A DNA stretch of 64,000 nucleotides from Spiroplasma tabanidicola (GCF_009730595.1 NZ_CP046276.1:496001-560000), one strand, 5' to 3'; positions 12,611 through 23,206 are shown, counted from the stretch's first letter. A program made the numbers and translations. The notes: a model not told the origin generated them from the sequence alone.

Positions 12611-12616
12611 TATAAT
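12611..12616 (+). promoter_or_regulatory. -10 element TATAAT immediately before pncA
   Basis: TATAAT ends 6 bases before the pncA ATG, so transcription would be expected to begin at or next to the start codon. No ribosome site fits in the gap. A leaderless pncA (and sir2-herA) transcript is therefore likely. Confidence 0.5.
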
Positions 12617-12622
12617 CATTAT

Positions 12623-13093
12623 ATGAAAGCATTAATAGTAGTAGATTATCAATATGATTTTGCAGATCCGAATGGAAGTTTATATTGACCTGGTGGAGAA
12701 ACTCTTAAAGAAGGGATAATTAAAAAAATAGAAGAATATCAACAAAATAATCAATTTGTTGTATATACAATGGATTGACATCCAGATAATCATTGTAGTT
12801 TTGAGATTTGACCGCCTCATTGTATACAAAATACAAAAGGAGCAGAAGTTTTGTTAGACACAAATTATGCTGATTTTATTGTAAAAAAAGGTGTTGAATT
12901 AGATAAAGATAGCTATTCGGGTTTTAATAAACAAACGGGGTGTAATATTGCTTTAGAAGATTGATTAAAAATTAATAATGTAACAGAAGTAGAAATTTGT
13001 GGTTTAGTAAAGCAATATTGTGTTGAAGCAACTTACCAAGATGCTTTAAAATTTGGTTTTAAAGCCTCTATTATTGAAGATTTAGTTAAATAG
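12623..13093 (+). CDS. pncA: Nicotinamidase
   Basis: This 156-residue isochorismatase-fold protein starts with ALIVVDYQYDF (catalytic Asp). It has the metal-site block DWHPDNHCSFEIWPPHC (Asp, His and His ligands), a KKG lysine, and CGLVKQYCVEAT with the nucleophilic Cys. These identify a PncA-type nicotinamidase, which converts nicotinamide to nicotinic acid for NAD salvage. It is somewhat shorter than the typical 180-210 residues. There is no clear ribosome site, and the promoter lies directly in front. The SIR2 gene follows after 13 bases, so the two probably share a transcript. Confidence 0.9.
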
Positions 13094-13106
13094 AAAGAAA
13101 GTATGT

Positions 13107-14243
13107 ATGATTTGATGAAAAAACGCTAAAAATAAATTTGAAGCTGATAAAATAGGAAAAGAAGAAGAACAACTTAAAGCTATAAATAACTATCTATGTA
13201 CTGTAATTAAAGATTCAAAAAATTTAAGTTTTTTAATTGGTTCAGGTTGTTCTCAACCAACAATACCTTTATTATCGAATATTTTTAAAGATATATTAGA
13301 AAAATTTAAAGAAGATTTTGATTTAGTTAAAGAATCATATAATTTTGAAGAAAATAAAAATTTAGAGGCTTTTCTAAATTGATTAAATAGTGCTATTGTT
13401 TTTTTTAGAAATAATGAAGAAAGAAAAACATTTTATAAAAATTTATTTGATAATTGTAAACAAATGATTTTGGATAAAATAAAAGAAACTTTTGAAAATG
13501 AAAATATTTATTTAGAAAATTTACAATTATATATAAACTTTTATAATATTTTATTAAAAATACGCTCGTTAAAGGAAATATCTTCTATTCCATATAAAAA
13601 TCCTATAAATATTTTTACAACAAACTATGATATTTTTAATGAAATAGCGATGGAAAAAACTGCAATAAAGTATACAACAGGCTTTGATGGTGATATAGAT
13701 AGAAAATTTTCAATAGAAAATTTTAGGTTTAGAATAGTTGATGATGAAAATAGATTTAAAGAAAAATGAGATCCTTTTAATGCTTATATAAAGTTATTCA
13801 AGATACACGGTTCTATAAATTGAGTGCAAAATGATAATTCTGAAGATATAAATTTATCTGAATCATGATCAAAAAACTACTCAAATGTACTGATTTATCC
13901 AACTTTAAATAAAAATAACGAAACTCTTCTTAAACCATATGCGGAGTTATTTAGAGAGTTTTCAATACAATTACAAAAAAATAATACCACCTTGGTAATA
14001 ATGGGTTATGGTTTTCCTGATGAACACATAAATCAAATAATTTTACAGGCTTTATCTAGTAATTCTTTTACATTGATTGTTTTTGCAGATATTGATGGAG
14101 ACGAAGACCCAGTCAAAAAATTTTTTGATAAAACTAAAAATTATAATAATGTTGTTTTTATTGGAGGTAAATATGAAAATAATTTATTAATAAATCATTT
14201 TGAAAATATCATAAAAACATTAGAGAAAAATATAGGAGAATAA
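13107..14243 (+). CDS. SIR2-family NADase, effector of SIR2-HerA defence module
   Basis: This 378-residue protein shows the SIR2 fold in order: FLIGSGCSQPTIP (NAD-binding GxGxS loop, about residue 44), FTTNYDIFNE (TNYD, about 172), FKIHGSINW (catalytic His at about 234), and IMGYGFPDEHIN (about 298). The insertion-rich middle is typical of the prokaryotic defence SIR2 proteins (SIR2_2/DUF4917-like), not of deacetylase sirtuins. The TTG-started HerA gene follows after four bases. Members of this pair degrade NAD or cut DNA on phage infection; that role is inferred here. The ATG at 13107 follows a GAAAG site and begins MIWWKNAK, with two TGA Trp codons, so misreading TGA hides the start. Confidence 0.88.
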
Positions 14244-14247
14244 GTAA

Positions 14248-16026
14248 TTGAGTTTATTGATTGGAAAAATTATAAATGTATATACAGATAGAATTGGTAT
14301 AGAATTAATAGAATCATCTGATTTTTCATATAATTATAACGGTGATTCTTACACGTTGAATGGTATAAATGATTTTATAACGGTTCAAAATGAATATAAT
14401 AATAAATGTTTATTAAGAATTACTAGTATTTACCAAAAGCAAAAAGCATTGGATAGAAGTGAAAACTCAAAGTTCACAGATATAAATATAGCAGATGCTT
14501 GTCCGGTTGGCGAGTGAACTAATGATGTTTTTAAGTTTGGAATAACCAAATATCCAATGGTTGGTAAAAATGTTTATTTAGCAAACAAAGGGGAAATATC
14601 AAGTATTTTTGAAAGTGCAGATATCAAAAATTCTATATACTTTGGCGATATTGTTAATTTAGAATATATAAAATTTAAAATTAATTTAAAAACACTTTTT
14701 TCAAATCATATGGCAATTATTGGAAATTCTGGATCTGGAAAATCAACAACAATAAAAGAAATAATTAACTCCTTAGTTAATGATTTAGAAGATTCTAATA
14801 AGAGCATAAATAGAAAAAATATCAATTTTATTTTATTTGATGTTCATAATGAATACTCTAATTTTATGCAAACTAATTATCAAATTATTGATGCTAAAAA
14901 AGACATTTCATTGCCATTAGAAAATTTAAATCTTGCAGACTGAATTAATTTAGTTTTACCGTCAGTTTCAATTCAGCTTCCTATACTTAAGAACTCACTA
15001 AAGTTTGCTCATTTGTATGAAGATGTAAAGTTTGATATGAACTCATTATTAGCTTATATTGTCAAAGAACTATATATTAATGTTCAAACTGATTCTGTTG
15101 CGAAAAGGCAAAAAATAGTTGGTATTTGTGAAAAAATTAATAATCCTGATCTTTTAAAATTGCTAGATTCATATAATGTTAGGTTTGGAAATTTTGAGGA
15201 TAAAGATAGCGAAAAAAATTTTAAAGAAAAATTATCAAATTTAATAAAAAATAATAACTTTGAAAGAATAATTATTGATTCATTAGATAAAATAAAAAAT
15301 ATCGAGTCATTAAAAGAAGGGATTGAGCTTGCACTACTTTGGGAAGAAAGAAAGGGTAATAATCAAGTAAGACCTAATTGTATAACTATGATGACTAGAG
15401 TAGAAAATATAATATCGGAATATAAAGATAACTTATTCTCTTCAAATATTAATAAAATTGAAAATTATAAGAAAATATATGATAATGAAGAAATTTTAAC
15501 AGTTGTTAATGTCAGCGAACTTGAGGATGATGATCTTAGATTTTTTGCAAATTTCTTTTTGAATCAAGTTTTCAATAACAAAAAAACTAAAAATGATTTA
15601 AAAACTTATAATATAATTTTTGATGAGGCTCATAGATATATAAAAGAAGATAATAACAATGAATTAACTAAAAGTTTTAGTATATTTGAAAAGATAGCAA
15701 AAGAAGGTAGAAAATTTGGAATATATCTAACCATCTCAAGTCAGCGCCCTGGTGAGTTATCAAAAACTGTCTTATCACAATGCAATAATTTTATAATGCA
15801 TAGAATTAAAAGTGGTATTGATTTAGAAAATATTAAAAAAAGTAACCCTTTTATTGATGAATATCAAATAAATAGGTTATCTGTACTTCCAACCGGAACG
15901 GCTGTGCTAGCTGGAGAATCATTTTTAATACCTTTAGAAGTAAAAATAGTTAAAAAAGAAGAAAAAAAAGATGAATCTGCAAGTCCGAATCTATTGGATG
16001 TATGATTTGAAAAAAAAGAAATTTAA
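14248..16026 (+). CDS. HerA-type hexameric ATPase of SIR2-HerA defence module
   Basis: This 592-residue protein has an N-terminal HAS-barrel-like beta region (residues 1-130). Walker A GNSGSGKSTT is at about 159 and Walker B NIIFDEAHRYI at about 456. Next comes ISSQRPGELSKTVLSQCNNF, the HerA/FtsK-family sensor and motif region with its conserved SQRP. A helical insertion of about 200 residues separates the Walker motifs. The TTG start is chosen because AGGAG lies 9 bases upstream and four bases separate it from the sir2 stop. HerA oligomerises and assembles with SIR2 in known systems. No nuclease NurA accompanies it, which argues for the defence role rather than DNA end resection. Confidence 0.87.
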
Positions 16027-16032
16027 GATATT

Positions 16033-16063
16033 TTGTCAAATCTATTCATTTTTTAGTTATAAT
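16033..16063 (+). promoter_or_regulatory. Promoter of the nusA operon
   Basis: TTGTCA (16033-16038) and TATAAT (16058-16063) are separated by 19 bases, slightly longer than ideal. They sit just after the herA stop and 118 bases before nusA, leaving a transcribed leader that contains a strong hairpin. Confidence 0.5.
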
Positions 16064-16089
16064 TAGTTTGTCAAAGTTTCATACTGATG

Positions 16090-16115
16090 GAAAAGAAGGC
16101 GTAAGTCTTCTTTTC
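16090..16115 (+). promoter_or_regulatory. nusA leader hairpin with GUAA tetraloop
   Basis: GAAAAGAAGGC pairs with GTCTTCTTTTC over 11 bp (one G-U) around the loop GUAA, a GNRA tetraloop. No T run follows, so it is not a simple terminator. A leader hairpin before the nusA operon suggests RNA stability control, attenuation or NusA autoregulation; the mechanism is inferred. Confidence 0.6.
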
Positions 16116-16181
16116 TATTTGTGTTGGCAAGTTATTATCGATATTTATATCGATATAAATATATAGGAGGATATAGCGACC

Positions 16182-17546
16182 ATGATTGATGGTGCAAAAT
16201 TATTAGAAGCAATTCATGAAATTGTAGATGAAAAAAAAATTGATAGAGAAATTATTTTTGAAGGTATTGTAGAAGGTTTTAAAAAAGCATATGAAAAATT
16301 CTTTGATTTAGAAGCAATAATCAAAGTTGATATTGATGAACAAACAGGACAAATTAATGTTTTTAAACAATTATCTGTAGTTCAACAAGTAGAAGATGAT
16401 TGATTAGAAATTGGTTTAAATCAAGCAAAAGAAAGATTTGGCGAAGAAGTTACTATTGGCGATAACGTTTTTGAACCTGTTAAATATGGAGAAGATTTTT
16501 CAAAATTAGCAGTAATGCAAGTCGGACAAATTATCAAACAAAAAATCCGTGAAGGTGAAAAAAATAAATTATATGAAGAGTTTTTATCAAAAAATCATGA
16601 AATAGTTGGTGGTACTGTAAAAGATATTACAGATACAACTTATTTAATTGATGTTGATGGATCAATAATTGCAATTTGAAATAAAAAAATGATTCCTGGT
16701 GAAGATTTTGATGAGGGAGATAGAATTTGTTTTTATGTTGAAGAAGTTTCAAGAGAAAACAAACACTCACAAGTTTTAGCTTCAAGAGTTCACCCTCAAT
16801 TTTTAGCAAAATTAATGGAAACTCAAGTTCCTGAAATTGCAGAAGGAATAATTGAAGTTAAATCAGTATCAAGAGAACCAGGAAAAAGATCAAAAATTGC
16901 AGTTCACTCAAATGAAGAAAATATAGATCCAATCGGAGCTTGTGTTGGAGCTGGTGGAAATAGAATTAAAGAAGTTTCAAAAGAATTAAACGGTGAAAAA
17001 ATTGATATAGTTCTTTGAAATGAAGATAAAAAAACATTTATCATTAATGCATTAGCACCAGTTAAAGTAATAAGTATTGATCTAGATGAAGAAGCAAATG
17101 AATGTTTTGCAATCGTTCCAAATGAACAATTGTCTTTAGCAATTGGGAAAAAAGGAATGGCAGCAAGATTAGTTGCTAACTTAGTAAATACAAAAATTAA
17201 TATTGTTTCACTAGACAATGCAGAAGAACAAGGTATTGATAATTTATGAAATGGTAACATTACTCAAGAAGAATTAAAAAATCCTGATTTTATTAACAAT
17301 GTTAACAAAAGAAAAACTAATGCAAACAATAATGCAAACAAATTCCAATCTAACTTTGAAAGACCAAAACAAAATGTTCAACAAGAAGTGTATGATGAAA
17401 TTGATGAATCAATTTATGTTCAAGACAGTTCTTTAGAAGATATTCAAACATATGCAGAAACTTTTGAAAGTATAGCAAAAGAAGATGATGATCAAGAAGA
17501 AACAATCGAAGTTGATGATGATTATGATTCTTATTATGAAAAATAA
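16182..17546 (+). CDS. nusA: Transcription termination/antitermination factor NusA
   Basis: This 454-residue protein has the NusA order: N-terminal RNA-polymerase-binding domain (ALLEAI-like start DGAKLLEAIHEIVDEKKID), S1 domain (GGTVKDITDTTYLIDVDG), then KH1 and KH2. KH motifs are PIGACVGAGGNRIKEVSKEL and LAIGKKGMAARLVANL. The C-terminal 100 residues are acidic and Asn/Gln-rich rather than conserved repeats. An AGGAGG site lies 11 bases before the ATG. First gene of the nusA-rbfA operon; rimP, the usual preceding gene, is absent. Confidence 0.97.
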
Positions 17547-17558
17547 GAAAGTTTAATT

Positions 17559-17834
17559 ATGAACGAAACTACTCATAAGGTTTTAAGAAAAGATGTTTCT
17601 TCAAATAAAATGTATTCAAAACTTGAATTGATAAGAGTTGTTAAAAATAAAGAAGGAAACATATTTATCGATCAATCAAAAAAAGCTAACGGAAGAGGAG
17701 TTTATTTAAGACCAACTCTAGAATCTGTTGAAAAATTAAAAAAAACAAAGGCATTAGATAGATGTTTAAGAACTAAAGTTCCAGATGAAATTTATCAACT
17801 TTTAGTTGAAGAAATTAATAATAACTGAGACTAG
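17559..17834 (+). CDS. YlxR (DUF448) RNA-binding protein
   Basis: This 91-residue protein has the YlxR core: LRKDVSSNKMYSKLELIRVV, then NIFIDQSKKANGRGVYL, then a basic helix. The family is usually 80-100 residues and always lies between nusA and infB in Firmicutes and mollicutes. It ends Asn-Trp(TGA)-Asp-TAG, and the last base of the stop is the first base of the next GTG start. Known members are nucleic-acid-binding, with reported roles in RNase P or transcription; the role here is inferred from family. Confidence 0.9.
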
Positions 17835-18142
17835 TGGAAGATTTATTAAAAACTCTTGGACTTGTTTCAAGTGCAAGACAAATTATATCTGGAGAATCTT
17901 TGTTTAAAAAAATTCAACAACAAAAAGTCAGAATAGTTTTAACAACAAGTGATATGGGAAAAAGTCAATTAAAAAAGATTAATGATAAATGTAATTTTTA
18001 TCAAATCCCAATTTATAATGGTTTGTTTAACAGTGATGATTTAAATAAAGCAATCGGAAAAAATAATATCAAAGCAATCGGCGTAGAAAGTATAAATTTT
18101 GCAAAATTATTAATAAATAAAATAAGCAAAGGAGATGTGTAA
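17834..18142 (+). CDS. YlxQ, L7Ae-like RNA-binding protein
   Basis: This 102-residue protein belongs to the L7Ae/L30e/S12e family: LGLVSSARQIISGESLFKKI, RIVLTTSDMG, then a C-terminal GVESINFAKLL. It begins at GTG overlapping the ylxR stop by one base, a translational coupling typical for this operon. K-turn RNA binding is expected from the family, but the target is unknown. Confidence 0.9.
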   Translation: MEDLLKTLGLVSSARQIISGESLFKKIQQQKVRIVLTTSDMGKSQLKKINDKCNFYQIPIYNGLFNSDDLNKAIGKNNIKAIGVESINFAKLLINKISKGDV

Positions 18143-18144
18143 AT

Positions 18145-20013
18145 ATGGCAAAACAAAATAATGATAAGAACAAAAATAATAAACAACAAGCCAAAAACAA
18201 ATCTAAAGCTCATACTGCAAACTTAAAAAATAAATTAAGAGAGACTAAACAAACAGGAGTTATTGATGGTGTTTTTGTATACACTGAACCACTAACTATT
18301 GCTGACTTTGCCTCAAAATTACAAAAGGGTCCTGCAGAAATTGTCAAATGATTTTTCACAAATGGTAGTATGGTTACTCAAAATCAAATGTTAACTGAAG
18401 AACAAATGGGAGAGTTATGTTTAGAATTTGGATATGACTTTAAAAAAGAAACAACAGTTACAAAAGAAAATATTTTTGAAACATTTGATGAAAATGACGA
18501 TCCAAAAGATTTAAAATTAAGAGCCCCAGTTGTAACTATTATGGGTCACGTAGATCATGGAAAAACTACTTTATTAGATTCAATTAGAAATACAAATGTA
18601 ACTGAGGGAGAGTTTGGAGGAATAACTCAACATATTGGTGCTTACCAAGTTAAGTTAAAAAACAATAAAATTACTTTTATTGACACTCCAGGTCATGAAG
18701 CATTTACAGAAATGAGAGCAAGAGGAAGTGAAGTTACAGATATTGTAATTTTAGTAGTTGCTGCAGATGATGGGGTTATGCCTCAAACTGAAGAAGCAAT
18801 AGATCACGCCAAAGCAGCTGAGGTGCCAATCGTTGTATTTGTGAATAAAATTGATAAACCAGATGCAAACCCAGATAATGTGAAAATGGAATTAATGAAA
18901 TTTGGAATTGTAGCAGAAGAATATGGTGGAGATATTCCATTTATTTTAGGAAGTGCAATTACAAAAGTAGGAATTGATAATTTACTTGAAACTTTACTAT
19001 TGATCGCTGAATTAAAAGATTTAAAAGCTAATCCTAATAAATTTGCAAGAGGAACTGTAATTGAAGCTCACTTGGATAAAAGTAGAGGACCTGTTGCAAC
19101 AGTTTTAATTCAAAATGGAACTTTAAATTTAAGAGATATTGTTATTGCTGGAGGAACTTTTGGAGCAATAAAAGATATCGAAGATGAACATAAAGTAAAA
19201 ATAAAAAAAGTAGAACCAGGAAAACCAGCAGTTATAATTGGGCTAAATGATGTACCTAGAGCTGGTGATAAATTTATGGTTGTAGTTGAAGAAAAATTAG
19301 CAAGAGATATTGCAGAAGCACAAGCAATTAAACAAGCTAATGAATCTAGACAAAAAAATCAAACTTTTACATTAGATTCAATAAAAAATCAAATTGAATC
19401 TGGTGAATTAAAATCTATTAATATTATTTTAAAAGCAGATACTCAAGGAACAGTAGAAGCTGTAAGAAACTCAATGTTAAAAATTAGTATTGAGGGTGTA
19501 AAAGTTAATGTTATTCGTGCAACAGTTGGAACAATTAGTATTTCTGATGTTAGTTTAGCACTTGCTTCAAATGCTTTGATTTATGGATTTAATGTCAGAC
19601 CAAATGCTCAAGTTAGACAAAAAGCAGAAGAAGATGGTGTAGATATTAGACTTCATAACATTATTTATAAACTAATTGAAGAAATTGCAGAAGCAGCAAC
19701 TGGTATGTTAGATCCTGTTTATGAAGAAAAATCATTAGGTGAAGCACAAGTACGTCAATTATTTAGACACTCTCAAGTAGGAACAATTGCTGGATGTAGA
19801 GTGTTATCTGGAACTATTCCAAGAGCAAGCAAAGTTCATATTTTAAGAGATGGTATTGTTATTTATACTGGTGAAATGTCTTCGTTAAAAAACAAAAAAG
19901 ATGACATTAAAGAAGCAAGAGAAGGTAGTGAATGTGGGATAACTATCAAGAACTTTAATGATTTAAAAGAAAATGATATAATTGAAGCATATAAGATAGA
20001 AGAGGTAAAATAA
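18145..20013 (+). CDS. infB: Translation initiation factor IF-2
   Basis: This 622-residue protein has a short basic N-terminus and an IF2_N region (EPLTIADFASKLQK). The GTPase core follows: G1 MGHVDHGKTTL at about residue 132, G3 DTPGHEAF, G4 VNKIDKP. Domains II, III and IV follow, including the tRNA-binding C2 region. The N-terminal extension is reduced compared with enterobacterial IF-2, as usual in mollicutes. One TGA Trp lies near residue 69. Two bases separate it from ylxQ and one from rbfA, so all are one transcript. Confidence 0.98.
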
Positions 20014-20014
20014 C

Positions 20015-20362
20015 ATGAGTAAAGAAATTAAATTGGAACGTGCACAATCAACCATTATGAGAGAATTAAATTTAATTTTACAAAGAGAGTTCCCAGATAC
20101 TGAATTTTTAAACTCTTTATCAGTTCATGAAGTTAGATTAACAAATGATATGAGTATAGCAAAAGTATTTTATTCTTCAATGGATAGCGAAGCTTCAATT
20201 GATGATATAAAAGAAGAAATCAAAGAAAATGCTAAGGAAATAAGAATGATTTTAGCTGGTAAAATTGAAATGAGAAGTGTACCAGAATTAAAATTTGAAT
20301 ACGATAGTTCTTTAGAAAAAGCAAATAAAATTGAAAAAATATTAAAAGAAATCAAAAAATAA
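20015..20362 (+). CDS. rbfA: Ribosome-binding factor A
   Basis: This 115-residue protein is the length of RbfA and in its usual place after infB. Visible motifs are an N-terminal helix with ERAQSTIMRELNLIL, LTNDMSIAKVFYS and the C-terminal MRSVPELKFEYDSSLEKANKIEKIL, the conserved RxxPxLxFxxD-S-E-A-x-I-x-L pattern. It matures 30S subunits and binds 16S rRNA near helix 1. A strong terminator follows, so truB and ribF are not part of this operon. Confidence 0.96.
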   Translation: MSKEIKLERAQSTIMRELNLILQREFPDTEFLNSLSVHEVRLTNDMSIAKVFYSSMDSEASIDDIKEEIKENAKEIRMILAGKIEMRSVPELKFEYDSSLEKANKIEKILKEIKK

Positions 20363-20376
20363 AATATATAGGAATT

Positions 20377-20418
20377 ATAACAAAAGACCAGTTTATATAA
20401 CTGGTCTTTTGTTATAAA
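20377..20418 (+). terminator. Terminator of the nusA-rbfA operon
   Basis: A 17-bp perfect stem (ATAACAAAAGACCAGTT with its complement) around a TATAT loop ends the operon. The T tract is within the descending arm. Confidence 0.85.
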
Positions 20419-20552
20419 AAATGCTAATAAAATTTAAATATATATTTTATATAGAAATATGAGCAATTTGCGAAGAAGTAGGAAAACATAAATTACAAAA
20501 TTTTTATTATTTTTAACTATATAGTATAATAAAAAAAGAAAGGATTATTGAT

Positions 20553-21281
20553 ATGAAAAAAATATTAAAAAGTTTATTTTGTATAAGCTTGTCATTATTT
20601 CTTTTTGCGAAAAAAGAAAATATAAAAATATATGAAAATAACAATTATGATAATAATGTTTTATGTGTAAATAGTGTGAGTAAAAATTTTATGATACTTA
20701 ATTCTTATGAGGATGAAAGTAAACATGAGGTCGACTTGGAATATGATAAAGATTATAATAAATATAGCAGTTCTATAAAAGCATATTTTCCTTCAATAAC
20801 AAACGATAAAGTGAAGAGAATTTATGAAATAACTAACAGAAGTTATGGTATTGGTCAAAGATATTTGTATGATTTTGATTATGAAAAATCAAGTTTAGAG
20901 TTTGATTTAAGTTTATTTAATGAAAATAAAGAAAAAGTTCAAAATATAATTATAGAAGCAAACTCAAATGAGAATAGAAGTTTACTAAAAAATTATTTTA
21001 ATTATTTAACTAATTTAGTTTCAAATGTAAATTTAAAAAATAACAGCTTTATAAGAATTTCTATAAATAAATATACTGGAATTTTTGGTTATATTTCAAA
21101 TTATTTAAATTTATATGGATGTGATGGGATTAATAATGATGTTTTACTTTATAAAGTAAAAATACCTGAACGTATCAACAATAACAAAGTAAATTTAGTT
21201 AAACTATTTGATGCAAAAATAAATCTAAACATTAAATACAGACCAGCATTACAACCTTATGATAATAATAATATATTATAA
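20553..21281 (+). CDS. Exported protein of unknown function
   Basis: This 242-residue protein begins MKKILKSLFCISLSLFLFAKK, a signal peptide with no lipobox Cys at the usual place (a Cys occurs inside the hydrophobic core). The rest is hydrophilic, rich in Asn, Lys, Tyr and Asp, with no transmembrane segment. No family was recognised. It has its own TATAAT (20525) and an AAGAAAGGA ribosome site. Together with the next gene it opens a 13-kb surface-protein region. Confidence 0.7.
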   Translation: MKKILKSLFCISLSLFLFAKKENIKIYENNNYDNNVLCVNSVSKNFMILNSYEDESKHEVDLEYDKDYNKYSSSIKAYFPSITNDKVKRIYEITNRSYGIGQRYLYDFDYEKSSLEFDLSLFNENKEKVQNIIIEANSNENRSLLKNYFNYLTNLVSNVNLKNNSFIRISINKYTGIFGYISNYLNLYGCDGINNDVLLYKVKIPERINNNKVNLVKLFDAKINLNIKYRPALQPYDNNNIL

Positions 21282-21345
21282 GATATATTATTATTGATTG
21301 TAGATATTTTTTATAAAAAACCAACTAAAAATAATACTAAAATAG

Positions 21346-21413
21346 ACAGCCTTAAAGAGACCAAATTATTTAAAAAACTTTAAATAATATTTTCTTTAAA
21401 AAGGTTGTTTTTA
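21346..21413 (+). terminator. Large composite terminator between two exported-protein genes
   Basis: An outer stem ACAGCC/GGTTGT plus TTAAAGA/TCTTTAA encloses an inner perfect 10-bp stem (ATTATTTAAA, loop AAAC, complement). The structure ends in a T run. Confidence 0.65.
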
Positions 21414-21501
21414 TATATTCTTTTAAAAATAAAAATTTAATTACATAATAAAAAATTTTTTAAGAAATAATAAATTAATATAATAATAGAAAGGATTTAT
21501 T

Positions 21502-23079
21502 ATGAAAAAAATATTATTGAAATTAAATTCTTTATTATTGATTAGTGGTTCTTCCTTAGGTTTAACTGCATTTCCAAATAAAGAAAAATATCAAAACAAT
21601 TCTAATATTTTAGAATTGAATAACTTAGAAAGCAAAAAAAATAAAATTGCTTATGAAAAAATAAGCTTAACTTCTATGCTTTTAGATGATATAGAAGTTG
21701 ATATAAGCAGTTTGCTAAGTAAAAATTATACTGAATTAGATTTAGCAAAAACAGTTATTAGAAGTGCTATTAATCAGAATGAGGAATATAAAAAAGATTT
21801 AAAAGATTTGTTAGTATCATTTACTAAGTATTCAAAATTTTTCTCTTTAGATAATTTTGACATAGATATTAAAAACTTTGGAGATTACTCTAGTGATAAA
21901 TATCAACTTACAATTTTAGCTAATGATGATAATTCATATTATGAAGGTGAATTAGTTATAAATGCAAGTTTCCATAGAACTACAAAATATAAAACAAGAG
22001 ACATTGTTGAAACTATCGATTATAATAATTTAGGTTATGTAGAAAGTTTAGAACCAGTAAAAATTTTAGATAAGTTTATTGATGTTAATAAAAAATTTAG
22101 TAAACTAGATGCAAAATATTTAGGAATTAAAGATATAACACAAAAAACTGCAACTATTTATTCTCTTGAAGAAAAAGTATTTAAAGGTAAAGTTCAAGTT
22201 TATTTTAACGAATTATTAGATTTATCAAAAATAGTTTCTCAAAAAGATCTAGGTCTTCTTGAAAAAGACCCTTCTTTAGAGTATGTAAAAGATTATTTAA
22301 AAAATAACTATAAAATAGATCTTGTTTCTATTATTATAGATATAAGAAATTCAGAAAAAAAAGTTATAGTTAAAGCTGATAAACTTTCTAATGTTTATTT
22401 CGGAGAGTTTATACTTACTTATACTTTAAAATTTAATTTATCAAATGTAAAATCTACTGAACTAGGTAATTTGTTAAATGTAAATGATGAATACATAATA
22501 TCTGAATTTGCAAAGAATAATAATTTAAAAAAAGAAAGTTTATACATAGATAAAACTTTACAAAGTTACCGTTCATCTGTTATAAAAGCTTATTCAAACT
22601 CTTCTTATACAGGTTATGCGGTTGTTACTTATACTTCAAAAGAGTATATGATTTTAAATGATTATTCAGGTGTAAAAGAAGTTTATGCTTATAATTCAAG
22701 ACAATATGCAGAATATACAAATAATTATGTATACCATGCAAAATTAGGAAAAACAGCTTTTCTGAACAGTCATAGATATATAAATTTTGATGTAGAAATA
22801 ACAGCATCTAATAATGGTAATGGAAATTTTCAATCAAATGGTAAACATTCTTATTTTGAAACTTTGAATGCAAATCCTAATAAAAAACAAATGTTTTATC
22901 ATGGGTATGAAGGAGCTGTTAATTGAGATAAAGGTGCGTGAAATATAAAATGATATTGAAGTGGTGATTATTTATATATAAATAGCTTAATGTATGTAGA
23001 AAGTTATGCTTCTTGAGTTAATTCTTATTCTGCGCAATCTACTGCAGAAGTAAAATTATTTAAAATATGATTTGATTAA
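21502..23079 (+). CDS. Exported surface protein with four internal beta repeats
   Basis: This 525-residue protein starts MKKILLKLNSLLLISGSSLGLTA, a signal peptide without lipobox Cys. The body holds at least four copies of a roughly 100-residue unit. Each copy has the form (hydrophobic-A-x-S-x-x-Y-x-G-x-x-x-x-Y), then LS-like and DLG/LG elements (for example YEGELVINASF, FKGKVQVYFNE, YFGEFILTYTL, YTGYAVVTYTS). Similar units recur in Spiroplasma spiralin-like and adhesin-like lipoproteins as I recall them. The C-terminal 150 residues are Trp/Tyr-rich, with several TGA codons, and may be a separate domain. Function unknown; surface location inferred. Confidence 0.72.
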
Positions 23080-23162
23080 TTTTATTAATTTTGTCATAAC
23101 TGAATAATTTTATTAACTAATATTTTATAAATTATTTTTATTTGAATAAAAATAAATGAAAG

Positions 23163-23206
23163 AAACTAAAAGGATATTATGTTTTAATATCATTTTAGTT
23201 TTTTTA
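23163..23206 (+). terminator. Terminator after the repeat-containing exported protein
   Basis: A 17-bp stem with one mismatch (AAACTAAAAGGATATTA against TAATATCATTTTAGTTT) is followed by T residues. It lies 84 bases after the stop. Confidence 0.7.

Noticed and set aside
14248-16026. HerA as part of a HerA-NurA DNA end-resection system
   Set aside because: No NurA nuclease is present and the coupled gene is a SIR2 NADase, which fits the defence pair instead.
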